Shown here piece by piece: positions 21,449-31,681 of a DNA stretch of 64,000 bases. Location: positions 1 through 64,000 of the forward strand of contig SADC01001193.1 of NCBI GenBank assembly GCA_004194705.1, in the 5' to 3' direction. The notes beneath the pieces were generated by a model. That model searched no databases, was not told the DNA's origin, and saw only the letters and a list, made by a program, of their open reading frames with translations. Source of the stretch: Ditylenchus dipsaci (Eukaryota; Nematoda; Chromadorea; Rhabditida; Anguinidae). Each line of letters begins with the position of its first letter. The first letter of the stretch is position 1. The position numbers and the translations under genes are program-made.

Positions 21449-24400
21449 ATGACCAGTAGCGCTAGGCCACTAGGCCCAGCAAGCCAGTCGCCACACGTCG
21501 ACTTCATCTGTGGCTGGTTTGCAGGCTGTGCTGAAACATGTATTTTGTATCCGCTGGTAAGAGAATCTGATTTGTATGTTAATAATAGCAATTTTTAGGT
21601 AAAATTAACTTTTCGTCAGCAATTGCATGGAGTTGTGCTCAAAGAAGCCTTTTCTCAGGTATTTTTATATTGGCACTTATGCACTTCGGGTTGGGGGGGG
21701 GGTCTTTGTTAGGGTCCCATTTGGTATCGCGACATTTCATGTCGCGACATTTCGTATCGTGACATTTCATATCGCATCTTTCATGGGATCTGAAAGGTAT
21801 TTTTTTAAAAAACTTTTTCAGTCAGAATTGTTTTTAACGCTTTTAAACTCTTTTCCTTCAACTTCTATGTCTATTTTATGGAAAAATGACTAAAATGCAA
21901 GTTTTCCTAATTTTTTGGAATTCAATCATTTTTTCAAGAAATTTATTTTTTTCCAAAAAGCCATATCTCAACATTGGGATCTTTAAAAACCATTTTGTAA
22001 CATAGGTTTTGTAGCTCTTGAGCTGCGCTACAATATGATGCTAAAAATTTATTGTAACCTTTGAAATTTTATTTAAATTTCTATCAGTTAAATTCTATCA
22101 GTATTCAAATACGTATTCGTTACTTCAACTGATAGAAATTCTTAGCATCATATTGTAGCGCAGCTCAAGAGCTACAAAACCTTTACAAAATACCGTTACA
22201 AGATATTTTTTGAAGATCCTAATGTTGAGATATGGCTTTTCGGAAAAAATCAATTTCTTGAAAAAAATGACTACCCTTTACACTGATACCCTTTACACTG
22301 ATTACACTTTTCAGATTTTGGTTGAGCACCCAAAAATTTCAAAATCGACCTCAAAATTTTTCGATTTTTTAGAAGTTGAAAAATAACTCCCATGGGGACT
22401 TAATACAGTAAATACGGTAGATTCCAAAAAATTAGGAAAAAAGCTCATTCTTTATTGATATGAGAAAAGTGTTTAAACATCTCCTATGTTACTTTTTTAC
22501 GCTTAAAATGATATTCAAACTATTTTCTGACACTTTCCAAAATAAAAAATCAATTTAAAAAAATAACCAAAATTAAAGTTTTCGCCTTGGGGACCAAGAC
22601 GAATCTAGGTTTCGGTCTATTTTTGGTCGAACACTTTTTCTTTAAATTCAGTTTTTATGCAAGAAAGTGTCATAAAATAGCTTTTTTATCGTTTTTAGCG
22701 AATAGAAATTACTTATCAGAGGTTTTAACACTATTTTCAAATGAATATAAAATGCGACCCCCCCCCGCACCCCGCCAAATTATAGTGAAACTGATCGAAT
22801 TTCGGTCGATTTTACAAGCTCAGTATTTTGATGAGGATGTTTTTTGTTCTGTGAGTAGAAGCTAGAAAAAAGTGGCATTTATCGCCATAGCCTGTGAATG
22901 AGAGTAAGATTCTCAATCAGAATTCTCACATTCTTAGTGAGATTCTCACCCTGAGTGAGCTCATCCAAACACTACACAGTCCTCGTATTAAAAATTTTAT
23001 ATTAAATGTTTGATCCTATTGTTTTATAGCCAAAAATGACTTGAAACTACTACTCTTATCATGAAAAAAGCTTTACTCTTTTTTAAATTGCTATTTTAAA
23101 GGTGCTCAAAGAAGGTGTGCCATTTTTGTATAGAGGACTTTTGCCACCACTAATACAGAGGACTACTACTAGAATGATTATGTTCGGGATGTACGACACC
23201 TATCAAAGGTATCTTAGCTGTCTTTCTTGTGTAAATCTACCTTCTGTATAAGAGTGCCCAATGGCTTTATTTTACCTTGGACATGCAATATTTATCCATT
23301 TTCATAGCCTAATTATTAAATGGCATAAATTGATTTGGTTTGCTGGAAACCTGAAATATGCCACGAAGAACATTATTTCTGCCACGAAAAACGGGATGCC
23401 ACGAAAAACCTGTAACGTGCCACGAAAAATCCGTCAAAAAGACTGAAATATGCCACGAAAAATCTGAAATGTGCCACGAAAAAACTGAAATATGCCACGA
23501 AACAAATATGTTTTTTCGTGGCACATTTCAGGTTTTTCGTGGCATCCCGTTTTCGTGGCATAAAAAAAAAATTTTCGTGGCATATTTTCAGGTTTTCAGC
23601 AAACCAAATCAGTTATAGCCTTATTAAATGTAAAAGAAATTTTCGCCGAATGATCTTCGACTAAAAGAACAGTCGCTGGTGCAAGTTTTCTAAAAAAAAT
23701 TCTACTTTTGACTCAAAATTTTATCCATTTTTGAAATTTCACTTTAGGATATGAAAATTAAACGATTTTCTCTGTTAGCCTCAAAAAGTTAACTAAAAAT
23801 TCGAAAAATCATATATTTATACAGTCAACACTCGATATAACTGCCCCACCTCAAGTTCGTTCCCGCCTAGCCTCCGACACTTTTTTACCCTGATTTTTGA
23901 ATTGTTTGCGAGTTGTTTTGGCTAGTCCAGTCCTAAATATCGCGAGGGTTTCGATTTTGCCGATCGTTTTTCAAATAAAAAAAAATTTACCGAAAAGATC
24001 CAAGGGAACTCGATATAACAGCCCCTATTTAGAGGGCCATTTTATCGAGTACCCGTGGATCTTTTCGGCAAAATTATTTTTTATTTAAAAAACGATTGGC
24101 AAAATCGAAATCCTCTCGATATTTAGGACTGGACTAGCCAAAGACAACTCGCAAAACAGTTTAAAAATCAGGGTAAAAAGTCATGGACCCTAGGCGGGCA
24201 CGAACTTGAGGTGGGGGCCGTTATATCGAGGGTTGACTGTAGTGTGAAACATACGGTAATTATGGAAACTGGACATTTTTTACAAAAAAATATATCTTCA
24301 GATCTAATGTTTAGGGCACTTGGATGTTCATCAACTCCTCACAATTTTACAGCCTGCCACGGCTTAGCTGCTTTCCTTGGTAATAATACATGCGAAATGA

Positions 24401-26110
24401 AAAATAATTTTTAAAATAAGATGCTTAGCTGGAGCAACCGAAGGTGTTTTGTGTCCATTTGAACGGGTGCAAGTCCTGCTGCAAAACTCTGCCTATCACA
24501 GCCATTTTCGGAATACAAGTGGAGCTTTTGCTGCTGTCAGACGATACGGACTCAAGGAATACTACAGGTTTTATCTTACATATTTATAAAACATAAAAAT
24601 AGCTTTTTAGGGCCTGTCGTTGATCGTGCTTCGAAACGGACTGAGCAACACAATCTTTTTCACGCTTAAAGAACCACTTAAACATGTGGTTTTGGGCACT
24701 ATGACTATTATGACTGAAAAATCCCCGCCTCCTTCTCGAAAAAGCGTGTCATCAGAACAGGCTCAAGGTATTTGCTTTATAACATAATTTACAAAAAAAT
24801 TAATTAAAAAATTAATAAAATTCAAAAAAACATTTTTAGTTTAGTAGTTTAGAGTAGTTTAGCTGCCAATTAAAAGAGTCAAAAAACATGCCTTTCACAA
24901 GGGGAACGGTGAATTCATCGACAGGTGAATTCATCGACAGGTGAATTCATCGACATTTTGGCGTTTTGTTTAATAGCCTTTTGTTTGAATTATAAGGCTA
25001 CAGGTTCGAATCTCGGTGGCAGCAAACATGATTTTTCTTGACTAGAATAATGTTTAAAGATCTAGGAAGCCTGAGGATGGTTAGAAAAACCACCTGAGAC
25101 CTTCCCTGAACAGGTGTGCCTCCAGATTTCAACATTTTGGATTTAGCCGAAAGTAATAAAAAGCATTGTTTCCTTCCCAAAACCGTATCTTATGCAGGGT
25201 CTGTTAATACCAAAACAATGACTTCAGCTACATGAACCACGGCCTTTACCATATTTTTTAATAAGCCACTCTAAAAGGCCGACCACAGTTCTGCTGGATG
25301 TCCCATGTACCAACAAAACCAAGTGGTCGTCCACTTGGATCGAATTTTTTTTACGTTTTCGGGTTTCAAAACTTGTTTTCTGCACTAATTAAAGCATTCT
25401 AAAGATTTTGACAGTATTAAAACCTAGTTTTGATAGTATTTTCGAAGTTTTTGTAAACCTAGCTTTACCACTGTCAAATCATCTTTAGGAGGCTGGAATC
25501 AGCGCAGAAAACAGGTTTAGGAACTTAAGAACGTAATTTTTTTAAGTTTTGGAGCCTGAAAAAACATAAAAAATTGCACTAAGTGGATGACCAGTTGGTT
25601 TGGTTGGTGCATGGATTATCTGGTAGAACAGAGATTGGAAAATGCTATGAACAAACAATCAAGAAAGGTATGAACTGAAGGCCATAAAACAAAACGCCCA
25701 AATGTCGATGAATTCACCTTTCGATGAATTTACCGTCGATGAATTCACCTGATGCCATATTTAAAAATTTAGATTTGATGCTTCCTTTACAAAGCAATTC
25801 TGAACAACAAACAGTGACCAACCATTTGCTTAGTGTCTTTTGTGACTTTGTGACAGGCGCCTTATTAGGTGCCACAATATCTACGCTGTTTTTTCCCGTC
25901 AATGTCGTCAAACACCGCATGCAGTCTACCATTGGAACACCATTTGCATCACCGCTTGAGGTCTTTCAAACGGTTTGGGTGGAGAGAAACAGAACTCTCA
26001 AAGAGTTGTACCGTGGTGTTCATCTCAATTACACTCGCTCACTCATGACCTGGGGAATCACCAACACTGTATATGAATTTCTGAAAAGGTTTTTAAGCTC
26101 TGTAGATTGA
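21449..26110 (+). CDS. SLC25A51: Mitochondrial carrier, SLC25A51-type (NAD+ transporter), 7 exons
   Basis: Exons 21449-21556, 21599-21658, 23102-23208, 24315-24379, 24429-24567, 24611-24767, 25773-26110; about 324 residues. The three carrier repeats each show the P-x-x signature in the form typical of this subfamily: YPLVKLTFRQQ, CPFERVQVLLQ and FPVNVVKHRMQ, plus LYRGLLPPLIQRTTTRMIMF and the C-terminal LYRGVHLNYTRSLMTWGI. The vertebrate orthologue imports NAD+ across the inner mitochondrial membrane. The start ATG follows an in-frame stop 18 bp upstream. Joining exon 5 to exon 6 through the GT-AG site loses one base (GGG at 24610-24612, four G expected), so the frame closes only if a base is missing. 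Introns 2, 3 and 6 hold foldbacks. An AATAAA lies at 26136. Confidence 0.9.
21659..23101. repeat. SLC25A51 intron 2: foldback and CCGTATTTACTG MITE piece
   Basis: 21,905-22,272 is a foldback with the shared core GTAGCGCAGCTCAAGAGCTA and AATGTTGAGATATGGC closing on TCAATTTCTTGAAAAAA. 22,300-22,424 is a partial copy of the MITE seen whole at 62,967 and 27,769 (TTTTGGTTGAGCACCC, ending ACAGTAAATACGG). 21,725-21,780 has four copies of a TTTC(A/G)TATCGCGACA-like word. Confidence 0.65.
23322..23620. mobile_element. Mutator-like foldback with TGCCACGAAAAA words, SLC25A51 intron 3
   Basis: 9-bp direct repeats TTATTAAAT flank it (23,313-23,321; 23,621-23,629). Ends GGCATAAATTGATTTGG and CCAAATCAGTTATAGCC. 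Seven copies of GCCACGAAAAA lie head to tail in the left part and the inverse TTTTTCGTGGCA in the right part. Confidence 0.8.
23822..24239. mobile_element. Pogo/Tigger-like MITE f (word CTCGATATAACTGCCCC)
   Basis: TA at both sides; ends CAGTCAACACTCGATATAAC and TATATCGAGGGTTGACTG. Inner arms repeat AACTCGATATAACAGCCCC and TTTATCGAGTACC. Shared core CTAGTCCAGTCCTAAATATC. Sits in SLC25A51 intron 3. Confidence 0.8.
24904..25750. repeat. Compound repeats in SLC25A51 intron 6, GGTGAATTCATCGACA words
   Basis: Three tandem GGTGAATTCATCGACA copies at 24,908-24,956 and three inverse copies at 25,710-25,750 encl an 850-bp block, with GGCGTTTTGTTT / AAACAAAACGCC just inside. Within it are a tRNA-like B box (GGTTCGAATCTC at 25,003, start of a SINE-like repeat also at 29,345) and a second foldback at 25,306-25,613. 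Confidence 0.7.
24995..25210 (+). repeat. SINE-like repeat with tRNA B box
   Basis: CTACAGGTTCGAATCTCGGT at 24,998 followed by TTTTTCTTGACTAG and GAAAAACCACCTG. The complement of 29,200-29,350 reads the same words in the same order, so this is an interspersed, tRNA-derived retroposon family. No complete cloverleaf can be drawn. Confidence 0.5.
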
Positions 26111-26135
26111 AAGACTAGGCAATTTTATTGTGTGT

Positions 26136-26141
26136 AATAAA
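26136..26141 (+). other. Poly(A) signal AATAAA of SLC25A51
   Basis: AATAAA 26 bp after the TGA stop, in an AT-rich context. Confidence 0.6.
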
Positions 26142-26229
26142 AATAGTAAATATATAAATATTTTAAGCGACAATAAAAAAATTTGAAATTTTTTAATGAG
26201 TAAGTGTGTAGTAAGGTTGTGAAACGGGA

Positions 26230-26772
26230 AATTCATTAGGTCAGGTTCATTAGGTCAGATTAGACCTGTTCATTATGTCAAATAACATGTGAAAAAAAAG
26301 TTTACACCCAGAGAGATTCGAACCAGCAACCGGTAAAACAGCGATTGGGTACAAATTGTGATTGGGTACACTTTTTTCGGTGTTTTTCAGCGATGTTTTA
26401 CCGAATTTCACCGAAATAAAGTGTACCCAATCACAATTTGTACCCAATCGCTGGGCAGTCCCAGCAACCTCTAAATGTGGTTTATTTTGAATTTAAGCGA
26501 TTTCCATGCGGGGCCAGATACGGACAAGAGATACACTCCCCTTTAACTGCTACATTTTGCAACTTACAAAGTGGAATATCTCGCCCAGGACTGCTCCATA
26601 GGAAATTCGGATTACGGTTCAGTAACGAGCAATTTCAACTTTCATCGTGTGTCATTCCTTCATCATCATTGCTTTGGCCAAAAAAAGTCATTTACGGAAG
26701 TGACTCGCAACTTCATCAAGTCCCCCCCCTACAGTAAATTAAAATAGGGTTGTTAAATAGGGTTGTCGGTCG
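26230..26772. repeat. Small palindrome and repeats between SLC25A51 and F-box gene
   Basis: 26,337-26,455: CAGCGATTGGGTACAAATTG pairs with CAATTTGTACCCAATCGCTG. 26,240-26,280 has two copies of TTCATTAGGTCAG. A reversed tRNA-like B box GATTCGAACCAGC is at 26,310. A hAT-like tip TAGGGTTGTCGGTCG at 26,758 abuts the F-box stop codon. Confidence 0.5.
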
Positions 26773-27174
26773 TTAGATAAATTCCAACGAATTTACACAA
26801 AAAGGCTTCTTCCTAAAATAATAATTTAGTACTAATTCAAAGACGCACAAAAACTCAACGTTTTCAGAATTATGAATATTTACGGTCTCTAGTTTGTGTA
26901 TTTTGGAAGGAATTTCTCGCACACATCTAGCTAACTGCTCAAAGTCCGCAAATATGCATTTTCTTGAACTAGTTGAAGAGTAAAAGAGAGTAAAGCCACA
27001 GATAGACACCTCCAAACGGTCCATCCAGCAAACAGGAGTTTTGTTGGTATATAATATCACTTCCACAATATTCTTGCTTCTTCTGCTAGTTATTGCTAGA
27101 GCAATAAGGTCGTGAAAATTGAAGAATCGAAAGATATCCAAAACTATTTCTGATGGCAACTTGGAAAATTGCAT
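26773..27174 (-). CDS. F-box protein, probably truncated
   Basis: 133 residues. Residues 1-40 form an F-box: FSKLPSEIVLDIFRFFNFHD followed by LIALAITSRRSKNIVEV, the pattern that binds Skp1 in SCF ubiquitin ligases. The rest (about 90 residues, including CVREIPSKIHKLETVNI) would be the start of a substrate-binding region, but animal F-box proteins are usually longer. The stop codon lies against a TAGGGTTGTCGGTCG hAT-like end, so the original 3' part was probably displaced by an insertion. No further exon was found. Confidence 0.7.
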   Translation of the reverse strand: MQFSKLPSEIVLDIFRFFNFHDLIALAITSRRSKNIVEVILYTNKTPVCWMDRLEVSICGFTLFYSSTSSRKCIFADFEQLARCVREIPSKIHKLETVNIHNSENVEFLCVFELVLNYYFRKKPFCVNSLEFI

Positions 27175-27387
27175 CTTAGTAATAATCGGCTTAAAAATTA
27201 ATATAAAAATTAACGGATGTCTAAAAAGTTGTAAAATTTTTACAAAAATATTTTAAGTTTTATCTTATCACCCATCCAGCAAAAAAATACATTTTTAGGC
27301 GTTTTGAAAAGTCGTGCACGTAATGAGGGTCCGAATCTGCCTGATACAGAACGCACTTTTTAATTATTTTACAAATATGCTTACTGA

Positions 27388-28184
27388 TAGAGATGAAGAA
27401 ACGGGACCAGGACGGATTTCAGGACAGGATTTTATGGTCTGTCCAAGACCAGGATCAGGACCAGGATTAGAAATTTTAAAAACCAGGATCCTGGTCGGGA
27501 TCCTGGTCCAAAAACCGTTAAATTTCGTTAAATTCCAGAAATCCGGTTTAAACTGTCAGCAAAATTTTTATTGATATTTTTCTACATTCATTACATCCGG
27601 TAAACAATGAGAAACTTAATGTCCAGAAATTGCAGAAATCAACACTTTAGAATAACAGATTGTATTCCAAATGAATGAATGAAAATACCCGAGTGAAAAA
27701 TGCAAAGGTAATTTCGATTAAAATTCGTTTCAATATGACGTTTCGAAAAAATACCATTTACCGTATTTACTGTATTAACTACCCACCCTCTAATAACTCC
27801 CCACCCTCTAATAACTTCCCACCCTATGGACCTTATATCTCAGCCTAGAGCGAACATTTCGCAAATCCGTTTTTTGCGTTTTCTTAGTTGCCGCGAATTT
27901 ACCTGATTACACTTTTCAGGTTTTGGTTGAGCACCCCGAAATCTTGAAATCGACCTCAAAATTTTTCGATTTTTTAGAGGTTAAAAAATAACTCCCCGTG
28001 TGGACTTAATACAGTTAATACGGTATATTTACCAAATTCGACCACCAGGATTGGCCGAAATACCAGGACCAGGACCAGGATTTTTTAATTTGACCAGGAC
28101 CAGGACCAGGATTTTGTTTTATTTATAAATTTCGAACAGGACGGACCAGGACCAGGACAGGATCCTGTCCTGTCTTCATCTCTA
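27388..28184. mobile_element. hAT-like MITE, TSD CTTACTGA, CCAGGA words
   Basis: 8-bp direct repeats CTTACTGA at 27,380-27,387 and 28,185-28,192. Ends TAGAGATGAAGA and TCTTCATCTCTA are perfect complements and match the hAT terminal consensus. Next to both ends lie iterated ACCAGGACCAGGA words. The middle contains a nested MITE (27,769-28,026). Confidence 0.9.
27769..28026. mobile_element. CCGTATTTACTGTATTA MITE nested in the hAT-like element
   Basis: Ends TACCGTATTTACTGTATTAA and ACAGTTAATACGGTA; inside are three tandem TAACT(C/T)CCCACCCTCTAA words. A near-identical copy is at 62,967-63,227 and partial copies at 22,300, 53,560 and 59,230 (TTTTGGTTGAGCACCC). Confidence 0.75.
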
Positions 28185-28192
28185 CTTACTGA

Positions 28193-29059
28193 CCTCGTAC
28201 TATGAGAGCAAAAACTCTAAATTTGGCCCAAATTTTTTTTTTCAAAAAGGGCCGTTCCTCACCTAAAATATGTTTTCTACATGTTTCAGGCCCTAAAACA
28301 CACAAACAAGTTGTAAAAGGGTCTTACCATTTCGTTACAGTGCAATTAAGGCGGAACCACCAATTTATTTCTGTCTCGACTATTGTCTATAAATAGGGTT
28401 GTCGGCCGGCCGGCCGGCCGGCCGAATTTTGGCTTTTCCGGCCGAAAACCGACACTTTTTCGGTTTTCGGCTCGACCGGCCGAAATTTTCAGTTTTTGGC
28501 TCGACCGGCTACTGTTTTTGACGCATTCTGTAGTCTATTCCATATATTTTCGCGTCTATGTGATTTCTCGTTCTTACGTAGATTTTGAGCATAGCGCCAA
28601 AAAATGTGTGGATGAAGAGGAGCCCAGTCAAATCCTCAATCTTTTTTTTAAACGGATGTTTGAGTAATGTATGTAGATGTTCGTCGTAGATGTATGTAGA
28701 TGTTGAATTTTTTTATCAATCAAAACAAACCATTCTATCATATGTAAGACCGTTTGAGGAATCATGTTTGATGAGGCAACAATTGCGATCTTACGCACGT
28801 AAACCCAGAAACCTGGATAAGTACTACCTGACCAGATAGATATATAGCTGTCTGGCCTGAAAAATACAAACTTTTTTAAAATCAAAAACAAACTATTTTT
28901 CTTAGCCCAGAATTTTGTGAGGAATTGGGTTTGTTAATACCAGAATTACGATTTCACCAACCGATACCTCAAAAACTTGGTAGGTACCACCTGGTCAGGT
29001 GGATATTTACGTATAGACTTTGAAAAAATATGAAAAAATTCAAGATTAAACAAAATTTC
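28193..29059. other. Intergenic DNA, hAT-like tip with GGCC repeat
   Basis: 28,395 TAGGGTTGTCGGCCGGCC starts a run of five CCGG units followed by CGGCCGAAA words up to 28,510: one end of a hAT-like element related to 26,758 and 55,506. No partner end was seen. The rest shows only short open frames that I cannot support. Confidence 0.4.
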
Positions 29060-29350
29060 ATGTTGGGGTTTAAATAGGTGAAATGGAATTTTTGGTCTTA
29101 TTCAACCTAACTCACCATACGATTTACATATGATAGCCTAGTTATAATAATTTCATTTTTCAGGTTATCCAGCACCTGGTTGATACCTAGTATGTTTTTA
29201 GGTGGTACCTAGTAGAACCGTTTAGGGCAGGTACCAGGTGGTTTTCCTACCCACCCTGAGGCTTACCGGTAATTAAAAAGACTTTTTCTATTTTTTGTGA
29301 CTAGTCAAGAAAAAATTTCTCTTACCGAGATTCGAACCTGTGACCTATTA
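29060..29350 (-). repeat. SINE-like repeat, second copy
   Basis: On the minus strand reads CACAGGTTCGAATCTCGGTA, then TTTTTTCTTGACTAG, then GGAAAACCACCTGGTACCTG, matching 24,998-25,110. It overlaps an 89-codon plus-strand open frame that is therefore not a gene. Confidence 0.5.
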
Positions 29351-29566
29351 GAGGATCAATTAGCGGAGGATCAATTTATCAGGGAATCAAATTACATCAA
29401 GTGGATGACCGCATGGCTTCGTTGGTGCATGGGTCACTGTCACCCCGAAATGCGGTGCAAACTGGTTATTTACCTGGCAGATACTGTATTTAGAAGGCAT
29501 GAAATTATTGCTAGAAAACAGCCCAAGGTCAAGATAGTAGGTAGAGATACCATTCTAGCTCTTTGA

Positions 29567-31681
29567 CTTCCCTAAAAGTATGTAATAAATCTTTTTGTGG
29601 ACTCTGGACCAAAACAGGCATTTGACCAAATGTTCTTTGATAAAACAAGTACGTTACCAAATATACGATTGACCAAACAATTTAAAATTCAAACAAGTGA
29701 TTGTTGAAATAAGTAATTTGATAGAACCCTTTTTTGATAAAATGTCTTTTTGTTCAAATAGTTTATTGTTGAGTTCTCTAATTGATGAGTTATAGGCACG
29801 CCGAGATACACTCCCCCTTTAAGAATTTCGCGCCTGAAAAAACCGATATATAAGAACCGTGTGATTTACAAAACAAAATTTTATTATCACAATGAAATAT
29901 GATGATTTGAATACTTTTCTTCAAAATTTCTAAGGCAGAATTTTTAAAGTTTATTTGCTTATTCCAATCGCAACGCTCCTACGCTTGCGATAATATCGGT
30001 TCAACTGGTAAAAATTTCGGCTGTAGGAGGCTTTTATAAAAGATTGTCCAGACCTGCGCAAAACATCCCGATCACAGCTGCACGAACGGAAATAAAATAT
30101 AGTTTTGTGAAGGGATCCACGCGATTTTCAAGAGATGCGTTTTTCGGTACTTTGCCTGTTGCCCCCTACCCCATGACTTAAACATGTTCCTATGAGCATA
30201 AAAAAGTTAGAAAAATATGTTTGAATCCGTCCTAACATATGCCATCCTACTTTTTCCGAAGCCTAAATCAGCGACAAATGACCTCAAAATACGCTAAAAA
30301 GGCCGTCTATGTTTGGTGGCTCCTCCACCTAAGCGTCTCAAGGCAAAATTTTCGAGAAAGTTGAAAAAATTTTGAATTGGAAACTGTTTACAAGTGGTGT
30401 TTGTCGATGTTTTTCGGTGAAGTAAAAGGGAGACCTTTTTTAATTTTTTCTTTAAAGGGGCATACCGTGTTACACTGCAAATTAAAGCGGAGACCAGATT
30501 TTTTTGAAAATCGCCTTTGTTTTCACTCGTTTTAACTCCAATCTGATATTTATGACCTTATCCTACTTTTAAAAAGTAGGAAGAAAAGTTTTGTCGGATC
30601 AGGTAGAAAGCTTATAGAAAACAGTCAAGAGAGAAATAAGTTGCTGGTCTCCGCCTTAATTGCAGTGTAACGCGCTGTTATGCCCCTTTAAGTGAAATTT
30701 GTTGAAATTATTTATTCTTCTCACCAGCTAGTAGCACCACTACGATTCATTTTACATAATATCTTATGACCACTACAATAGCCACTATAGGTAATGAAAG
30801 CAGTGATGTATGCTTAGTCTGACGCAACTTTTTGCACAAGGAGCTGTTGAATGAATAGACATGGGTAACAACAATACAACACAGCCATATCTGGTCTCAT
30901 CTTCCTTGTCCCAAATAATCATAAGAACATATACAAAGAAAAGAAGATGAACAATACACATTCCACTTGCGGTAATTCTTCAGCCCGTTTTCCTCTTCTC
31001 AAGAAAAAAATGTAAATTTGACGGACAATAGATGAATGACTTTTGGTTTTTACATTTTAAATTTTCTAATTGTGCAAATTTGTCTCTAGCTCTCATGTTC
31101 GACCCCCACTGGGTGTGATTTTTCTGTGTTTCCGATAGTTGGCATCTTTTGTGTGGTTTTTTTAATTCTAACCATTCTGCGCCGAAAAATTACAAGAATT
31201 TAGACTTCGCCAGTCGTATTCATATAAAATGACAATTTTGCACTTACAAACGTACGCCCTTTCTCAAGTGACCATTAAGATTCAAATCTATTGCCAAAAT
31301 CAGCCGCAGATAAAGCAGAGCCGCACTTGATACTTGAAAAAATTGCTGAAAATTTTGATGATGCATCACAATGATTCAGTATGGATTTTTTAAATGGACT
31401 GAATTGGCAGCAACTTGACTTTCCAAAAACTCTTTTAGCATTCGCAACTGCTTTATCATTTTGCCGCAACAGTGGTGAATCCGCAAATTGCGGACCGCAA
31501 TCCTGGTGGTTTTTATAAGATCTAATAAAAAGTATGAAAAAATATCACACCTGGCATCAATGTTTCCACTACATCTGACAGACTGATAAGCTGAATGTTA
31601 CTTTTTTAGATTTTGGATCCAAAACCATGAAGTTTGATGAATAAATGCTAGTGCATTGTAGTACAAAAGCTGAATGGTCAG
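29567..31681. other. Gene-free stretch upstream of the hydrolase gene
   Basis: 30,452-30,692 is a foldback with TTTAAAGGGGCATA and TATGCCCCTTTAA ends and GCGGAGACC/GGTCTCCGCC inside; related TTAAAGGGGCAT ends occur at 50,928-51,161 and ~58,455. The remainder is low-complexity AT-rich DNA without recognisable exons; the hydrolase promoter should lie in 31,000-31,680. Confidence 0.5.

Noticed and set aside
24998..25015. Possible tRNA gene
   Set aside because: Only the B box and T-arm-like sequence are present; no acceptor stem, D arm or anticodon arm can be drawn. The same holds for 26,310, 29,335 and 54,818.
29297..29566. 89-codon plus-strand open frame
   Set aside because: Its first part is the complement of a SINE-like repeat (tRNA B box reversed) and the rest matches words from the 25,306 foldback.
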